From positions 3,350,839 to 3,414,838 of the forward strand of contig NZ_KB890024.1 of assembly GCF_000372965.1 (NCBI RefSeq): a stretch of 64,000 nucleotides of DNA, given 5' to 3'. The stretch comes from Hoeflea sp. 108. Lineage in GTDB: Bacteria > Pseudomonadota > Alphaproteobacteria > Rhizobiales > Rhizobiaceae. A program made the translations under genes and the position numbers. This document shows, in pieces, positions 25,169-34,093 of this stretch (position 1 is its first letter; each line of letters begins with the position of its first letter). The notes beneath the pieces are model-generated. The model saw nothing but the letters and a program-made list of their open reading frames with translations, did no database searches and was not told the DNA's origin.

Positions 25169-26080
25169 TCAGATCGGATTGTTGAACGTGTCGCAGTCCG
25201 ACAGCTTGCCGCTCTGGAAACCGCGGGCGAACCAGCGCTGGCGCTGGGCCGAGGTGCCGTGGTTGAAGCTTTCGGGCACGACATAGCCCTGCATGCGCTT
25301 CTGCAGCGTGTCGTCGCCGATCTGCTGGGCGGCGTTCAGCGCCTCTTCGACGTCGCCCTGTTCGAGCAGGCCCTTCTGGTCGGTGAAATGGCCCCAGACG
25401 CCGGCGAAGCAGTCTGCCTGCAGCTCGACGCGCACCGACATGGCGTTGGCGTCGGCCTCGCTCATGCGCTGCCGCATCTGGTTGAACTTGGGCAGGATGC
25501 CGGTGAGGTTCTGGACGTGGTGGCCAACCTCGTGGGCGATCACATAGGCCTGGGCGAAATCGCCGGCGGCGCCGAACTGCTTGGCCAGCTGGTTGAAGAA
25601 GGAGGTGTCGAGATAGACCTTCTGGTCGCCGGGGCAATAGAACGGGCCCGACGCCGCCGAGGCGAAGCCGCAGGCCGACCGCACCTGGCCGGAGAACAGC
25701 ACCAGCCTGGGCTCCTGGTATTTCAGGCCCTCGGCCTGGAAGATGCCGTTCCAGGTGTCTTCGGTCTCGGCCAGCACGGTGCGAACGAACTGGGTCATCT
25801 CGTCATTGGCAGGCGCGCCGCCCTGGCTGACCTGGCCGCCGCCGCCCGACATCGAGCCGTCGCCGCCATCAAGCACCTGCATCGGATCGATGCCGCAGGC
25901 GCGCAGCGCAAAGAACAGGATCACCAGGATGATGATGCCCGACAGTCCGCCGCCGCCGACGCGCGGTCCGATCGGCAGGCGTCCGCCGCCCCCGCCGAAC
26001 CCGCCGCCCATGCCGCCGCCGCCATCCTGGCCGCGCACGTCTTCGATGTTGTCGCTCTGGCGGCGGCCTCTCCAGCGCAT
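25169..26080 (-). CDS. YpfJ-type putative neutral zinc metallopeptidase
   Basis: 303 residues. The start MRWRGRRQSDNIEDVRG is the family's characteristic N-terminus; the 20 residues upstream are not. A Gly-rich stretch (residues 20-40) and one membrane helix (SGIIILVILFFALRACG) precede an external zinc peptidase domain with HEVGHHVQ. The conserved ADCFAGVWGHF and CDTF near the end complete the family pattern. It is a membrane-anchored, probably periplasmic protease of unknown target. Confidence 0.9.
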   Translation of the reverse strand: MRWRGRRQSDNIEDVRGQDGGGGMGGGFGGGGGRLPIGPRVGGGGLSGIIILVILFFALRACGIDPMQVLDGGDGSMSGGGGQVSQGGAPANDEMTQFVRTVLAETEDTWNGIFQAEGLKYQEPRLVLFSGQVRSACGFASAASGPFYCPGDQKVYLDTSFFNQLAKQFGAAGDFAQAYVIAHEVGHHVQNLTGILPKFNQMRQRMSEADANAMSVRVELQADCFAGVWGHFTDQKGLLEQGDVEEALNAAQQIGDDTLQKRMQGYVVPESFNHGTSAQRQRWFARGFQSGKLSDCDTFNNPI

Positions 26081-26196
26081 AGGCAATCCCTCGATGCTTC
26101 GTTGCGGCGGAAACGACGGCAATGTGCTTCCGGTTCCCAAGGATTATCGCAACGGTTGCAGCAAGTCACAGGATTTCTGACCCTTGCCGACAGCCG

Positions 26197-27399
26197 TCAC
26201 GAAGCCATCGCCGGCTTGCGCCATCTGGGCCATGCGGCGATGGTGATGGCCCGCAGCAGCCATTCCAGAGGCCCATAGGCGAAGCGCCCCATCCACCAGC
26301 GGCTCAGCACCAGCTGGCAACCGAACAGCGCAACCGCAACCGCCGCGCCGCCCAGCGGCGACACCTCGCCCATCAGCCTGAAGCCATAGGCGTAAAACAG
26401 CACCGAACAGACCAGCGACTGCAGCAGATAGTTGGACAGCGCCATGCGCCCGGCCGGCGCCAGGAGCCGCGGCACGGCCTTGAAGCGCTCGAAGACAAGC
26501 ATCGCCAGCGCCACATAGGCGCCGGTCAGCAGCGGCGCGGTGGCGAGCCCGATCGCCAGCCCCGGCAGCTCCCAGAAGGTGCCGACCAAATAGATCGAGC
26601 AGAAGGCATAGGCGGCGGCACCCGGCAGGCCGACGAGCAGCCCGGCCACCAGCAGACGCCGCATCAGCGGCCTGTAGTCGTCGAGCCTGACGAACAGCTC
26701 GCGCTTGCCGGCCACCAGCCCAACCAAAAACATCGCCAGCGCGCATGGTCCCTGCATCAGCCCGATCACCACCCAGACGGTGCCGAGCTCCTGGAGATGC
26801 TGGCCGACGACTGTCGACGGCGAGCCGCGATAGGCGGCCATTGCCGCTTCGCCTTCTGCCCGCGCGGACGCCAGATCGATCGCCACCGGATCGAGCGCTG
26901 CCAGCGTGCTCAGCGCCGCCCAGGCCAGCGCCGTCACCGCGACCAGCCAGAAGGCAAGCCGGAGCGCCGTTCGCTCCTCGATATCGCGCAGCACCAGCAG
27001 CACCATGCCGAGCACGGCATAGGTGGTCAGGATGTCGCCGTGGAACAGCAGGATGGCATGCAAAAGCCCGATGGCCCACAGTCCGGCCTGCCGCCGCAGC
27101 AGCCTCGGCACGAAGGCCTCGCCGGCGCGCTCGGCCGACTGCATCTGCAAGGTAAAGCTGTAGCCGAACAGGAACGAGAACAGCAGGTAGAACTTGGTCT
27201 CGAACAGCAAGGCGATCACGAACTGCACCATCTTGTCGAGCGGTGCGGAAAAGGCGGGATCGGCGACGCCCAGCCCGTAGAAGGGCGAGGAGAATGCGGT
27301 GATGTTGACGACGAGAATGCCGAACAAGGCGAAGCCGCGCAGCGCATCGACATTGACGATGCGCTCCTGCCTGGTCGGCTTCAGGGCAAGCGTACTCAT
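26197..27399 (-). CDS. DUF418 (YeiB-like) integral membrane protein
   Basis: 400 residues. RIVNVDALRGFALFGILVVN is the family's opening motif. About ten membrane helices follow and the C-terminal DUF418 block contains GRMALSNYLLQSL and GPLEWLLRA. The function of the family is unresolved. It lies downstream of a TetR gene on the same strand, with a tandem repeat in the gap, and could be part of that regulon. Confidence 0.9.
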   Translation of the reverse strand: MSTLALKPTRQERIVNVDALRGFALFGILVVNITAFSSPFYGLGVADPAFSAPLDKMVQFVIALLFETKFYLLFSFLFGYSFTLQMQSAERAGEAFVPRLLRRQAGLWAIGLLHAILLFHGDILTTYAVLGMVLLVLRDIEERTALRLAFWLVAVTALAWAALSTLAALDPVAIDLASARAEGEAAMAAYRGSPSTVVGQHLQELGTVWVVIGLMQGPCALAMFLVGLVAGKRELFVRLDDYRPLMRRLLVAGLLVGLPGAAAYAFCSIYLVGTFWELPGLAIGLATAPLLTGAYVALAMLVFERFKAVPRLLAPAGRMALSNYLLQSLVCSVLFYAYGFRLMGEVSPLGGAAVAVALFGCQLVLSRWWMGRFAYGPLEWLLRAITIAAWPRWRKPAMAS

Positions 27400-27413
27400 G
27401 ATTTGGTGCTCTC

Positions 27414-27516
27414 CGTCTCGGCCTGCGGCCGCATGTTCTCGGTCTCGGCCTGCGGCCGCATGCTCTCGGTCTCGGCCTGCGGCCTCGGGCTCTTGGTCTA
27501 GGCCTGTGGCCTCAGG
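27414..27516. repeat. 27-base tandem repeat overlapping the 3' end of a tetR gene
   Basis: Three units (27414-27440, 27441-27467, 27468-27494) of the form GGTCTCGGCCTGCGGCC plus ten bases are followed by a partial fourth (from 27495). The fourth contains the TetR stop codon and its last codons. The repeat therefore looks like serial duplication of the gene's own 3' end. Confidence 0.85.
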
Positions 27517-28097
27517 TAGCGGCCAAGCAAGGTCCGCATGGTCTTGTGGTGGTTCTCAGGCTTGAAGTCGGGATCGACGGCGACGCGGTTGAACACGCCG
27601 TCGACAAGGGCCGCGATCCAGGTCGCGGTGTCGGCGATGTCGAGCGTCGGATCGACCTGGCCGCGCGCACCAGCGTCGGTCAAAAGCTGTTCCAGTGCCG
27701 CCCTCAGCTCGCGGTCGTTGCGTCCGACCCGGGCGGCGATCGTCGGCTCGCGGCCGGCCTCGGCCGAGATCTCCAGCGCCAGTGACGCGAAATCGACGTC
27801 GCCAGCCAGGTCCAGCACCACATCCATGAACTCGACCAGCGCACCATAAAGATCGTCGCGCGCGCCGAGATCGCGGAAGAAGGCCGCCGTCTCCTCCCCT
27901 TCCTGGTCGACGATGGCGCCGATGATCGCCTGCTTGTTGGGAAAGTAATGGAACAGGTTGCCCGGGCTCATGCCGACGGCGGCGCAGATCTCGGCCGTGC
28001 TCGTCTGGTGAAAGCCCTTCTTGGCAAAACACGCCTTGGCCGCGTCGAGGATAGCTTGCCGCCTCGCCGCGTGCTTTTCGGGATCGACCTTCCGCAT
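27498..28097 (-). CDS. TetR-family transcriptional regulator
   Basis: About 199 residues from MRKVDPEKHA; a longer frame to 28160 would run through the operator and is unlikely. The HTH is GFHQTSTAEICAAVGMSPGN followed by LFHYFPNKQAI. The effector domain has no assignable ligand. It is divergent from an Nramp metal transporter across about 180 bases that contain a large palindrome, so it may control the transporter as well as itself. Confidence 0.88.
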   Translation of the reverse strand: MRKVDPEKHAARRQAILDAAKACFAKKGFHQTSTAEICAAVGMSPGNLFHYFPNKQAIIGAIVDQEGEETAAFFRDLGARDDLYGALVEFMDVVLDLAGDVDFASLALEISAEAGREPTIAARVGRNDRELRAALEQLLTDAGARGQVDPTLDIADTATWIAALVDGVFNRVAVDPDFKPENHHKTMRTLLGRYLRPQA

Positions 28098-28114
28098 CTT
28101 TTTTTCATCATTAA

Positions 28115-28138
28115 TTAATAGACTAGTCGATCTATTAA
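28115..28138. promoter_or_regulatory. Probable TetR operator
   Basis: Perfect eight-base arms TTAATAGA (28115-28122) and TCTATTAA (28131-28138) flank CTAGTCGA. The palindrome is AT-rich in GC-rich surroundings and lies 18 bases before the TetR start. Confidence 0.75.
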
Positions 28139-28275
28139 CTGGCACGACGAACGGAGTCAACCGGCGCGGCCGCGCCGGAGACCGGCCCGTTCAAATCCCC
28201 GCGGCCGGGGGCTTGCCAAACCGCCGCCTTGCGGTATTCTTGCAAATGAATTGCAACTGCGACTAGGAAACTCAG

Positions 28276-29622
28276 GTGGACTCCTACACCCGGCCGGCCG
28301 AAGACACTGAAGGTTGGCGGACGGCGCGAGGCGAAGGGTCGCTCTCCGATGTCCACCGTTCGGTCGCCGTCCGCAGCGACGGCCCGACCTGGCGCAAGGC
28401 CGCCGCCTTCATCGGCCCCGGCTATCTCGTCGCCGTCGGCTACATGGATCCCGGCAACTGGGCGACGTCGATCGCCGGCGGTTCGAAGTTCGGCTACACG
28501 CTTTTGTTCGTGGCGCTCGTCTCCAACGTCATGGCGATCGTCCTGCAGGCGCTCTGCGCCCGCCTCGCCATCGGCTCCGGCCGCGACCTCGCCCAGGCCT
28601 GCCGCGATGCCTTCCCGCGCCCGGTCGCCTTCGTGCTGTGGTTCATGGCCGAAGTCGCCATCATCGCCACCGACATCGCCGAGGTCATCGGCACGGCCAT
28701 CGGCCTCAACCTCATCTTCGGCATTCCCCTCGAACTCGGCGTGATCATCACCGCCCTCGACGTGTTCCTGATCCTCTATCTGCAGAAGCTCGGCTTCCGC
28801 TGGGTCGAGGCGCTGATCATCACGCTGTTGGGCGTCATCGCCGTCTGCTTCGCCATCCAGGTGGCGCTTGCCGACCCGAACTGGGGCGCCGTCGTCACCG
28901 GCTTTGCGCCGACGACCGAGATCGTCACCAATCCCGAGATGCTCTATCTCGCGCTCGGCATTCTCGGCGCCACCGTCATGCCGCACAATCTCTATTTGCA
29001 TTCCGGCATCGTGCAGACGCGCGCCTATGGCGAAACGCTGGTCGAAAAGCGCCAGGCGCTGCGCTACGCGACGTGGGATTCGACCATCGCGCTGATGTTC
29101 GCCCTGCTCATCAACGCCTCGATCCTGATCCTGGCCGCGGCCACCTTCTACGCTCAGGGACGCACCGACGTGATCGAGATCGGCGAAGCCCACGCGCTGC
29201 TCGCGCCGCTGCTCGGCATCGCCATCGCGCCGACGCTGTTCGGCATCGCCCTGCTCTGCTGCGGCATCAACTCCACCGTCACCGCCACCCTTGCCGGGCA
29301 GATCGTGATGGAGGGTTTTCTCCGCATCAAGCTGCCACCATGGCTGCGCCGCCTCGTCACCCGCGCCATCGCCATCGTGCCGGCCGCAGCCGTCACGCTG
29401 TGGTTCGGCGAAGTCGGCACCGCCAAGCTCCTGATCCTCACCCAGGTGGTGCTCAGCCTGCAGCTGTCCTTCGCCGTCTTCCCGCTGGTGCTGTTCACCG
29501 CCAACAGGAAGAAGATGGGCGACCTCGTCGCCCCGCGCTGGCTGGTATCCATCGCCATGCTGATCGCGGTCGTGATCGCCGCCCTCAACGTCAAGCTGCT
29601 GCTCGATTTCGTCCTGGTTTGA
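28276..29622 (+). CDS. Nramp-family divalent metal transporter (MntH-like)
   Basis: 448 residues from a GTG start preceded by AGGAAA. About eleven helices; the metal-binding helix 1 motif DPGNWAT is present and the helix 6 MPHNLYLHS motif is intact. These proteins import Mn(II) or Fe(II) with protons. The first about 45 residues are soluble. It is divergent from a TetR gene rather than a MntR or Fur-type regulator. Confidence 0.93.
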   Translation: MDSYTRPAEDTEGWRTARGEGSLSDVHRSVAVRSDGPTWRKAAAFIGPGYLVAVGYMDPGNWATSIAGGSKFGYTLLFVALVSNVMAIVLQALCARLAIGSGRDLAQACRDAFPRPVAFVLWFMAEVAIIATDIAEVIGTAIGLNLIFGIPLELGVIITALDVFLILYLQKLGFRWVEALIITLLGVIAVCFAIQVALADPNWGAVVTGFAPTTEIVTNPEMLYLALGILGATVMPHNLYLHSGIVQTRAYGETLVEKRQALRYATWDSTIALMFALLINASILILAAATFYAQGRTDVIEIGEAHALLAPLLGIAIAPTLFGIALLCCGINSTVTATLAGQIVMEGFLRIKLPPWLRRLVTRAIAIVPAAAVTLWFGEVGTAKLLILTQVVLSLQLSFAVFPLVLFTANRKKMGDLVAPRWLVSIAMLIAVVIAALNVKLLLDFVLV

Positions 29623-29631
29623 CGCCGGTCC

Positions 29632-30348
29632 TCAGGCGAGGATCCGCGCCTTCAGCCACAGGAACAGCGGGATGCGCGACCACTGACGCAGCTGGTCGGT
29701 GTCGGCAGTGTCGGGAATGGGTTCGCGCAGGCCCGTGATCGCCAGCCCCGCCGCCTCGAACGCCGCCATATAGTCCTCGAGCGGCTGCGACCAGCCGGCG
29801 AAGTGCATCGTCAGCCCGTCCCTGGCCTCCTCGCCCTCGAAATAGTCGCGCCCATAATAGCTGCCGTCGATCACGAACGGCGCATCGGGTGCGCGCCCGG
29901 CAAAGCGGCCGCGGTCGCGGAACGGATGGACCAGCGAGACGAACAGCGTGCCTTCAGGCTTCAGGACGCGGCGGATCTCGTGCGCAGCACTTGGCACGTC
30001 CTCGACATCCATCAGCACGTTGTAGGCCATGACCAGGTCGAACGAGGCATCGTCGAAAGGCAGGTCACTGAGGCCGGCGACATGATAGTCGTCGGCCGAG
30101 CTGGCTTCACGCGCCGCCTCGACCATGGCCGCCACGGCGTCTGTCGCCGTCACATGGTAGCCGAGCGCCTTGAGTTCGCGGGAAACCCGGCCCTCGCCGC
30201 AGCCGACCTCCAGCGCCCGGCCGGATCCCTTGCCGATGAAATCGACGAGCCCCTTGCGATAGGCCCAGAAGGCGTCATGTCCCGGCGCACGCGCCCAGGC
30301 GATCCATTGCGCGGCGACATCGCTCCAGTGTTTCTCGTCCTGCTGCAT
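29632..30348 (-). CDS. Class I SAM-dependent methyltransferase
   Basis: 238 residues from MQQDEKHW; an extension to 30417 overlaps nothing but lacks support. SAM motif I is ALEVGCGEGRVSREL, the acidic loop ends TATDAV, and post-motif I contains FDLVMAYNVLMDVED. The substrate is unknown. It lies downstream of the MFS gene on the same strand, separated by about 75 bases, and may be co-transcribed. Confidence 0.88.
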   Translation of the reverse strand: MQQDEKHWSDVAAQWIAWARAPGHDAFWAYRKGLVDFIGKGSGRALEVGCGEGRVSRELKALGYHVTATDAVAAMVEAAREASSADDYHVAGLSDLPFDDASFDLVMAYNVLMDVEDVPSAAHEIRRVLKPEGTLFVSLVHPFRDRGRFAGRAPDAPFVIDGSYYGRDYFEGEEARDGLTMHFAGWSQPLEDYMAAFEAAGLAITGLREPIPDTADTDQLRQWSRIPLFLWLKARILA

Positions 30349-30423
30349 GGCCGCCTCGCGCATTTCCAAAGCGAGGTCTATGCCATCGAGCTCCGATCTC
30401 CCCCACTGCCACGGCAACGGAAA

Positions 30424-31596
30424 TCAGCGTGCCACCGCAACGCGCGCCGACCGGCGCGACAGTGCCAGCACCGCCAGCGCCACCAGCGGGAACGCCGCCG
30501 CCACAAGGCCGAGATCGGACGGCCGGGCGAATTCCAGCACGCGCCCGCCGATGACCGTACCGAAGGCGATGCCGAAATAGAGTGCGGAGGCGTTCAGCGA
30601 CAGGGTCAGATGTGCAAGCTCGGGCGCGAAACCGACGATGCGGCTCGCCTGCGCCGGCGGAAAGGCCCAGCCGATGATGCCCCACGGCACCATCAGGCCG
30701 ATCAGCACCGGCCCGGCCAGATGGTGCGGCAGAAGCTTCAGCGTCAGCGCAATGGCGATGCAGAAGCCCGACGACATCAGAAGCGAGATCACCACCATGC
30801 GCGTCGCCCCGATCCGGTCGGCGAGATAGCCGCTCGACAGGTTGCCGATGACGGCACCCGCACCGAAGGCAAGCAGCATGCCCGGCAGGGCGATGACGGG
30901 CAGGCCCGCCCCTTCCAACGCCAGCGGCGCGATGTAGGAGATGACGGTGAAGCCGCCGGCGAGATAGAGCAGCGTCACCAGAAGCGACGGCAGGATGCCC
31001 GGCCGGGCAACGGCGGTGAAGCGCTCACCGAGCGTCAGCTTGATGCCGCGCGATCCCCGGGGCAGCCGCACCCACAGGATGGCGGCGCAGACCAGCGCCA
31101 GGAAGGCGATGGCGACGAATGTGCCGCGCCAGCCCCACATGGTGGCGATCAGCGAACCGACCGGCGCGCCCAGCGCCACGGCGAATGTCGTGCCGCCGAC
31201 GACAACGGCGATGGCGCGCGCCCGATGCTCGGGCCCGGCCAGCGACACCGCCGTCGCCTGGGCGGTGGCGGCGTAGAGGCCGGCCGACATGCCCATCATG
31301 ATCTGTGCCAGCAGCAGCCCTGAAAACGACGAGCTCGACGCCGCCACCAGGTTGCCGGCGACGAAAACCAGCATGGTGGCGGCCAGGATGCGCCGGCGGT
31401 CGATCTCGCCGGCCAGCGCCGACAGCACCGGCGCGCCGATGGCATAGGCGAGCGAGAACGCCATGATCAGGTAACCCGCAAAGGGTATGGAGACATGCGC
31501 GTCGCCGGCAATCGCCGGAAGCAGGCTCGAAAACACGAAGCCGACGGTGCTCATGGCGAATGAGCCGACCGCCAGCCAGATAAGGCGCTTGTCCAT
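30424..31596 (-). CDS. MFS transporter (DHA1, AraJ/YdhP-like)
   Basis: 390 residues, 12 predicted helices. The helix 2-3 loop (SALAGEIDRRRIL) and the helix 5 motif C region (GAPVGSLIATMWGWRGTF) mark a drug/proton antiporter. It is probably an exporter of sugars or drugs. It is divergent from an ArsR-like regulator with a shared palindrome in the gap. Confidence 0.9.
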   Translation of the reverse strand: MDKRLIWLAVGSFAMSTVGFVFSSLLPAIAGDAHVSIPFAGYLIMAFSLAYAIGAPVLSALAGEIDRRRILAATMLVFVAGNLVAASSSSFSGLLLAQIMMGMSAGLYAATAQATAVSLAGPEHRARAIAVVVGGTTFAVALGAPVGSLIATMWGWRGTFVAIAFLALVCAAILWVRLPRGSRGIKLTLGERFTAVARPGILPSLLVTLLYLAGGFTVISYIAPLALEGAGLPVIALPGMLLAFGAGAVIGNLSSGYLADRIGATRMVVISLLMSSGFCIAIALTLKLLPHHLAGPVLIGLMVPWGIIGWAFPPAQASRIVGFAPELAHLTLSLNASALYFGIAFGTVIGGRVLEFARPSDLGLVAAAFPLVALAVLALSRRSARVAVAR

Positions 31597-31607
31597 GACG
31601 CTGTCCT

Positions 31608-31629
31608 TAGTTCAAAATTCGTTGAACTA
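31608..31629. promoter_or_regulatory. Operator between MFS and ArsR-like genes
   Basis: Eight-base arms TAGTTCAA (31608-31615) and TTGAACTA (31622-31629) flank AATTCG, just before the MFS start. A further TTGAAC half-site follows immediately. Confidence 0.7.
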
Positions 31630-31736
31630 TTGAACTTAACCCGACGACATGTCAATGTGGCTTTCGTCGGCTCCTGCCAGCCTCATGTCAGCACGGGCCG
31701 CTTGAAGCCCGTCCTTGCCACGTCTACCTTCGGATC

Positions 31737-32078
31737 ATGTCACTGCCGCACCCCAACCCCGACCAGATCAGCCTCGCCAACGTGCTCTCGGTGCTCGGCG
31801 ACCAGACGCGCCTTGCCATCGTCGGCTATCTGGCGCGCAACGAAGGCGTGGCGATGAGCTGCGGCCAGTTCCTCGAATTCGGCTCCAAGACCAATCTCAG
31901 CTACCATCTGGCCAAGCTGCGCGAGGCCGGCATCACCAGCACGGAAGTCTCCGGCACCAGCCGGCTGATCACGCTGCGGCGCGGCGAGCTCGACGGCCGT
32001 TTTCCCGGCCTGCTCGATTCGATCATCACCGCCGCCCAGGAGCTTCCGCAGCTCGAACGCCTCAAGGACGAAGGCTAA
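31737..32078 (+). CDS. ArsR-like winged-helix regulator
   Basis: 113 residues. VLSVLGDQTRLAIVGYLARN forms the first helices and SKTNLSYHLAKLREAGI the recognition helix. No metal-binding cysteines in ArsR positions. It probably represses the divergent MFS gene through the palindrome at 31.6 kb. Confidence 0.85.
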   Translation: MSLPHPNPDQISLANVLSVLGDQTRLAIVGYLARNEGVAMSCGQFLEFGSKTNLSYHLAKLREAGITSTEVSGTSRLITLRRGELDGRFPGLLDSIITAAQELPQLERLKDEG

Positions 32079-32087
32079 CCTCGCCGC

Positions 32088-32765
32088 TCAGTCCTTCCTG
32101 CCATAGGCGGCGAGAAACACGCGCACGCCTTCTCTCGCATGGTGGCGCATTTCATCCGGTCCGGGGATGGCGCTGTCGCCCAAGAGCATCGCCTGGTTGA
32201 GCGGCGCCGACATCACCAGCCAGTTGAAATGGGTTGCCGCGGTGTCGGGGTCGTCGACGTCGAGCACACCCTTTTCGTCCAGCTGCCTGAAGATGCCGGC
32301 GAGCATGCCGAGCGCGCGTGCCGGTCCGCGTTCGTAGAGCACCCGCGCCAGGTCGGGGAATCGCGAGACCTCGCCGATGACCAGCCGCCTCAGCTGCATG
32401 ATGCGCGGCGTCACCACCACGGTCAGCTGGCGCAGGGCGTAGTCGAAGAGATAGGCCTCGACCTCGCCGCGTTCCGGCAGTCGCGGCGCTTCGTCATGCA
32501 CCATGTCGCCGGCGCGGTTGGTCATGCTCATCACGATCTCGATGAACAGCGCCTCCTTGCTGGAGAAGTGCTTGTAGACGGTCTGCTTCGACACCTCCGA
32601 CAGGGCTGCGATCTCGTCCATATTGGTGCCGAGATAGCCGCTGCGCAGGAACACTTCGGTCGCGGCCTCCAGAATGGCGCGGCGCTTGCGCGCCGAGCGG
32701 CCGTCTTGTTTCACACCGGTGCCCTGACCCGACGTGCCCTGCCCCGATGAAGTCATCTTCGCCAT
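32088..32765 (-). CDS. TetR-family regulator (AefR/AcrR type)
   Basis: 225 residues. After a Gly/Ser/Gln-rich N-terminus of about 20 residues the HTH reads YLGTNMDEIAALSEVSKQTV and YKHFSSKEALF. The C-terminal TetR_C domain (around RQLTVVVTPRIMQLRRLVIG) is of the AefR-like type. It is divergent from the alpha-hydroxyacid dehydrogenase gene. Its stop lies 10 bases from the convergent ArsR-like gene. Confidence 0.9.
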   Translation of the reverse strand: MAKMTSSGQGTSGQGTGVKQDGRSARKRRAILEAATEVFLRSGYLGTNMDEIAALSEVSKQTVYKHFSSKEALFIEIVMSMTNRAGDMVHDEAPRLPERGEVEAYLFDYALRQLTVVVTPRIMQLRRLVIGEVSRFPDLARVLYERGPARALGMLAGIFRQLDEKGVLDVDDPDTAATHFNWLVMSAPLNQAMLLGDSAIPGPDEMRHHAREGVRVFLAAYGRKD

Positions 32766-32793
32766 CCGGCCCTGTCCCGCAAGCCACCTGATC

Positions 32794-32819
32794 GTACAAT
32801 ACGTACTGGTCGGTCCAGT
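32794..32819. promoter_or_regulatory. Possible TetR operator elements
   Basis: GTACAATACGTAC (32794-32806) overlaps ACTGG-N5-CCAGT (32805-32819) in the gap between the TetR gene and the alpha-hydroxyacid dehydrogenase gene. Confidence 0.5.
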
Positions 32820-32928
32820 TCCCTACAAGCACGATCGCGCCGCACCGGCTGTTTGCCGGCGCCGACTTGGCCTAATCTCGCTTTCTGGCCCCGGCCTGGG
32901 AGCCAACAGAGCTGATGGGGGACAGCTG

Positions 32929-34081
32929 ATGTCGCGCATCGATCGCTGCCGCAATGTCGAGGACTTCCGCGCCCTCGCCAAAAGCCGCCTGCCCTCGCCT
33001 GTGTTCCACTACATCGACGGCGCGGCCGAGGACGAAACCAGCTACCGCCGCAACACCGAGGCCTTCCAGTCCTGCGACCTCGTGCCCAACGTGCTCGCCG
33101 GCGTCAAGGACGTCGACATGTCGGTCACCATGATGGGTCAAAAGCTGGCGATGCCCCTGTTTTGCGCGCCCGCCGCCCTGCAGCGGCTGTTTCACCATGA
33201 CGGCGAGCGTGCGGTCGGCCGGGCAGCGCAGAAATTCGGCACCATGTTCGCCGTCTCGGCACTCGGCACAGTCGGCATCGAGGAGATCGGCCGCACCATT
33301 TCGGCGCCCAAGATGTTCCAGCTCTATTTCCACAAGGACCAGGGCCTGAACTGGAGCATGGTCGAACGCTGCCGCGAGGCGAAGTTCGAGGTGCTCACCC
33401 TGACGGTCGATTCCATCACCGGCGGAAACCGCGAACGCGACCTGCGCACCGGCTTCACCTCCCCGCCGCAGCTGACGCTGGCCAGTCTCGCCAGCTTCGC
33501 CCTGCACCCGTCATGGACCTTGAATTATCTGCTGCGCGAAAAATTCAGCCTGCCGCAGCTCGAAGGCCATGTCAGCGAAGGCACCGACATCGCCATTTCC
33601 ATCGGCGACTATTTCACCAGGATGCTCGACCAGTCGATGGACTGGAGCGACGCCGAGGAGGTGCGCAAGCGCTGGGGCGGCCCGTTCTGCCTCAAGGGCA
33701 TCATGAGCGTCGCCGACGCCAGGCGCGCCGTCGACATCGGCGCCGGCGCCATCATGGTCTCCAACCATGCCGGCCGCCAGCTCGACGGCGCGCGCGCGCC
33801 CTTCGACCAGATCTCCGAGATAGCGGACGCCGTCGGCGGCCGCATCGACATCATCTGCGATGGCGGCATCCGCCGTGGCAGCCATGTCCTGAAAGCCATT
33901 TCCGCCGGCGCCACCGCCTGCTCCGGCGGCCATTTCTATCTCTATGCGCTGGCCGCCCGGCGGCCAGACGGGCGTCGAAAAGGCGCTCGGCAATCTGCGC
34001 GGCGAGATCGAGCGCGACATGAAGCTGATGGGCGTCAGCCGCCTCGACCAGCTGTCGCGCGACAATCTCCGCTACCGCTGA
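32929..34081 (+). pseudogene. FMN-dependent alpha-hydroxyacid dehydrogenase (LldD-like), single frameshift near the 3' end
   Basis: The frame opens at 32929 after GGGGGA and shows the whole family fold: FHYIDGAAEDE, then MFQLYFHKD, then LTLTVDS and the catalytic His/Arg in VSNHAGRQLDGARA. At about 33956-33958 (a CCC run) one extra base shifts the frame. The true C-terminus continues in the next frame as GGQTGVEKALGNLRGEIERD and ends at 34079-34081. The family's GR(P/F)YLYAL phosphate-site Arg also reads His (GGHFYLYAL). Without the extra base the protein would have about 383 residues. The insertion may be real or a sequencing error; the rest of the gene looks well kept. Confidence 0.8.
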
Positions 34082-34093
34082 CGGCGACGGCCG

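Noticed and set aside
26122..27501. A 459-codon plus-strand frame across the DUF418 gene
   Set aside because: Composition is dominated by Arg, Gln and Pro without structure; the opposite strand encodes a clear membrane protein.
27414..27516. 27-base repeats as a CRISPR array
   Set aside because: The units are contiguous with no unique spacers, and no cas genes are present.
33940..33970. Programmed frameshift in the LldD-like gene
   Set aside because: There is no slippery heptamer or stimulating structure, and the family is not known for recoding. A mutation or sequencing error is simpler.
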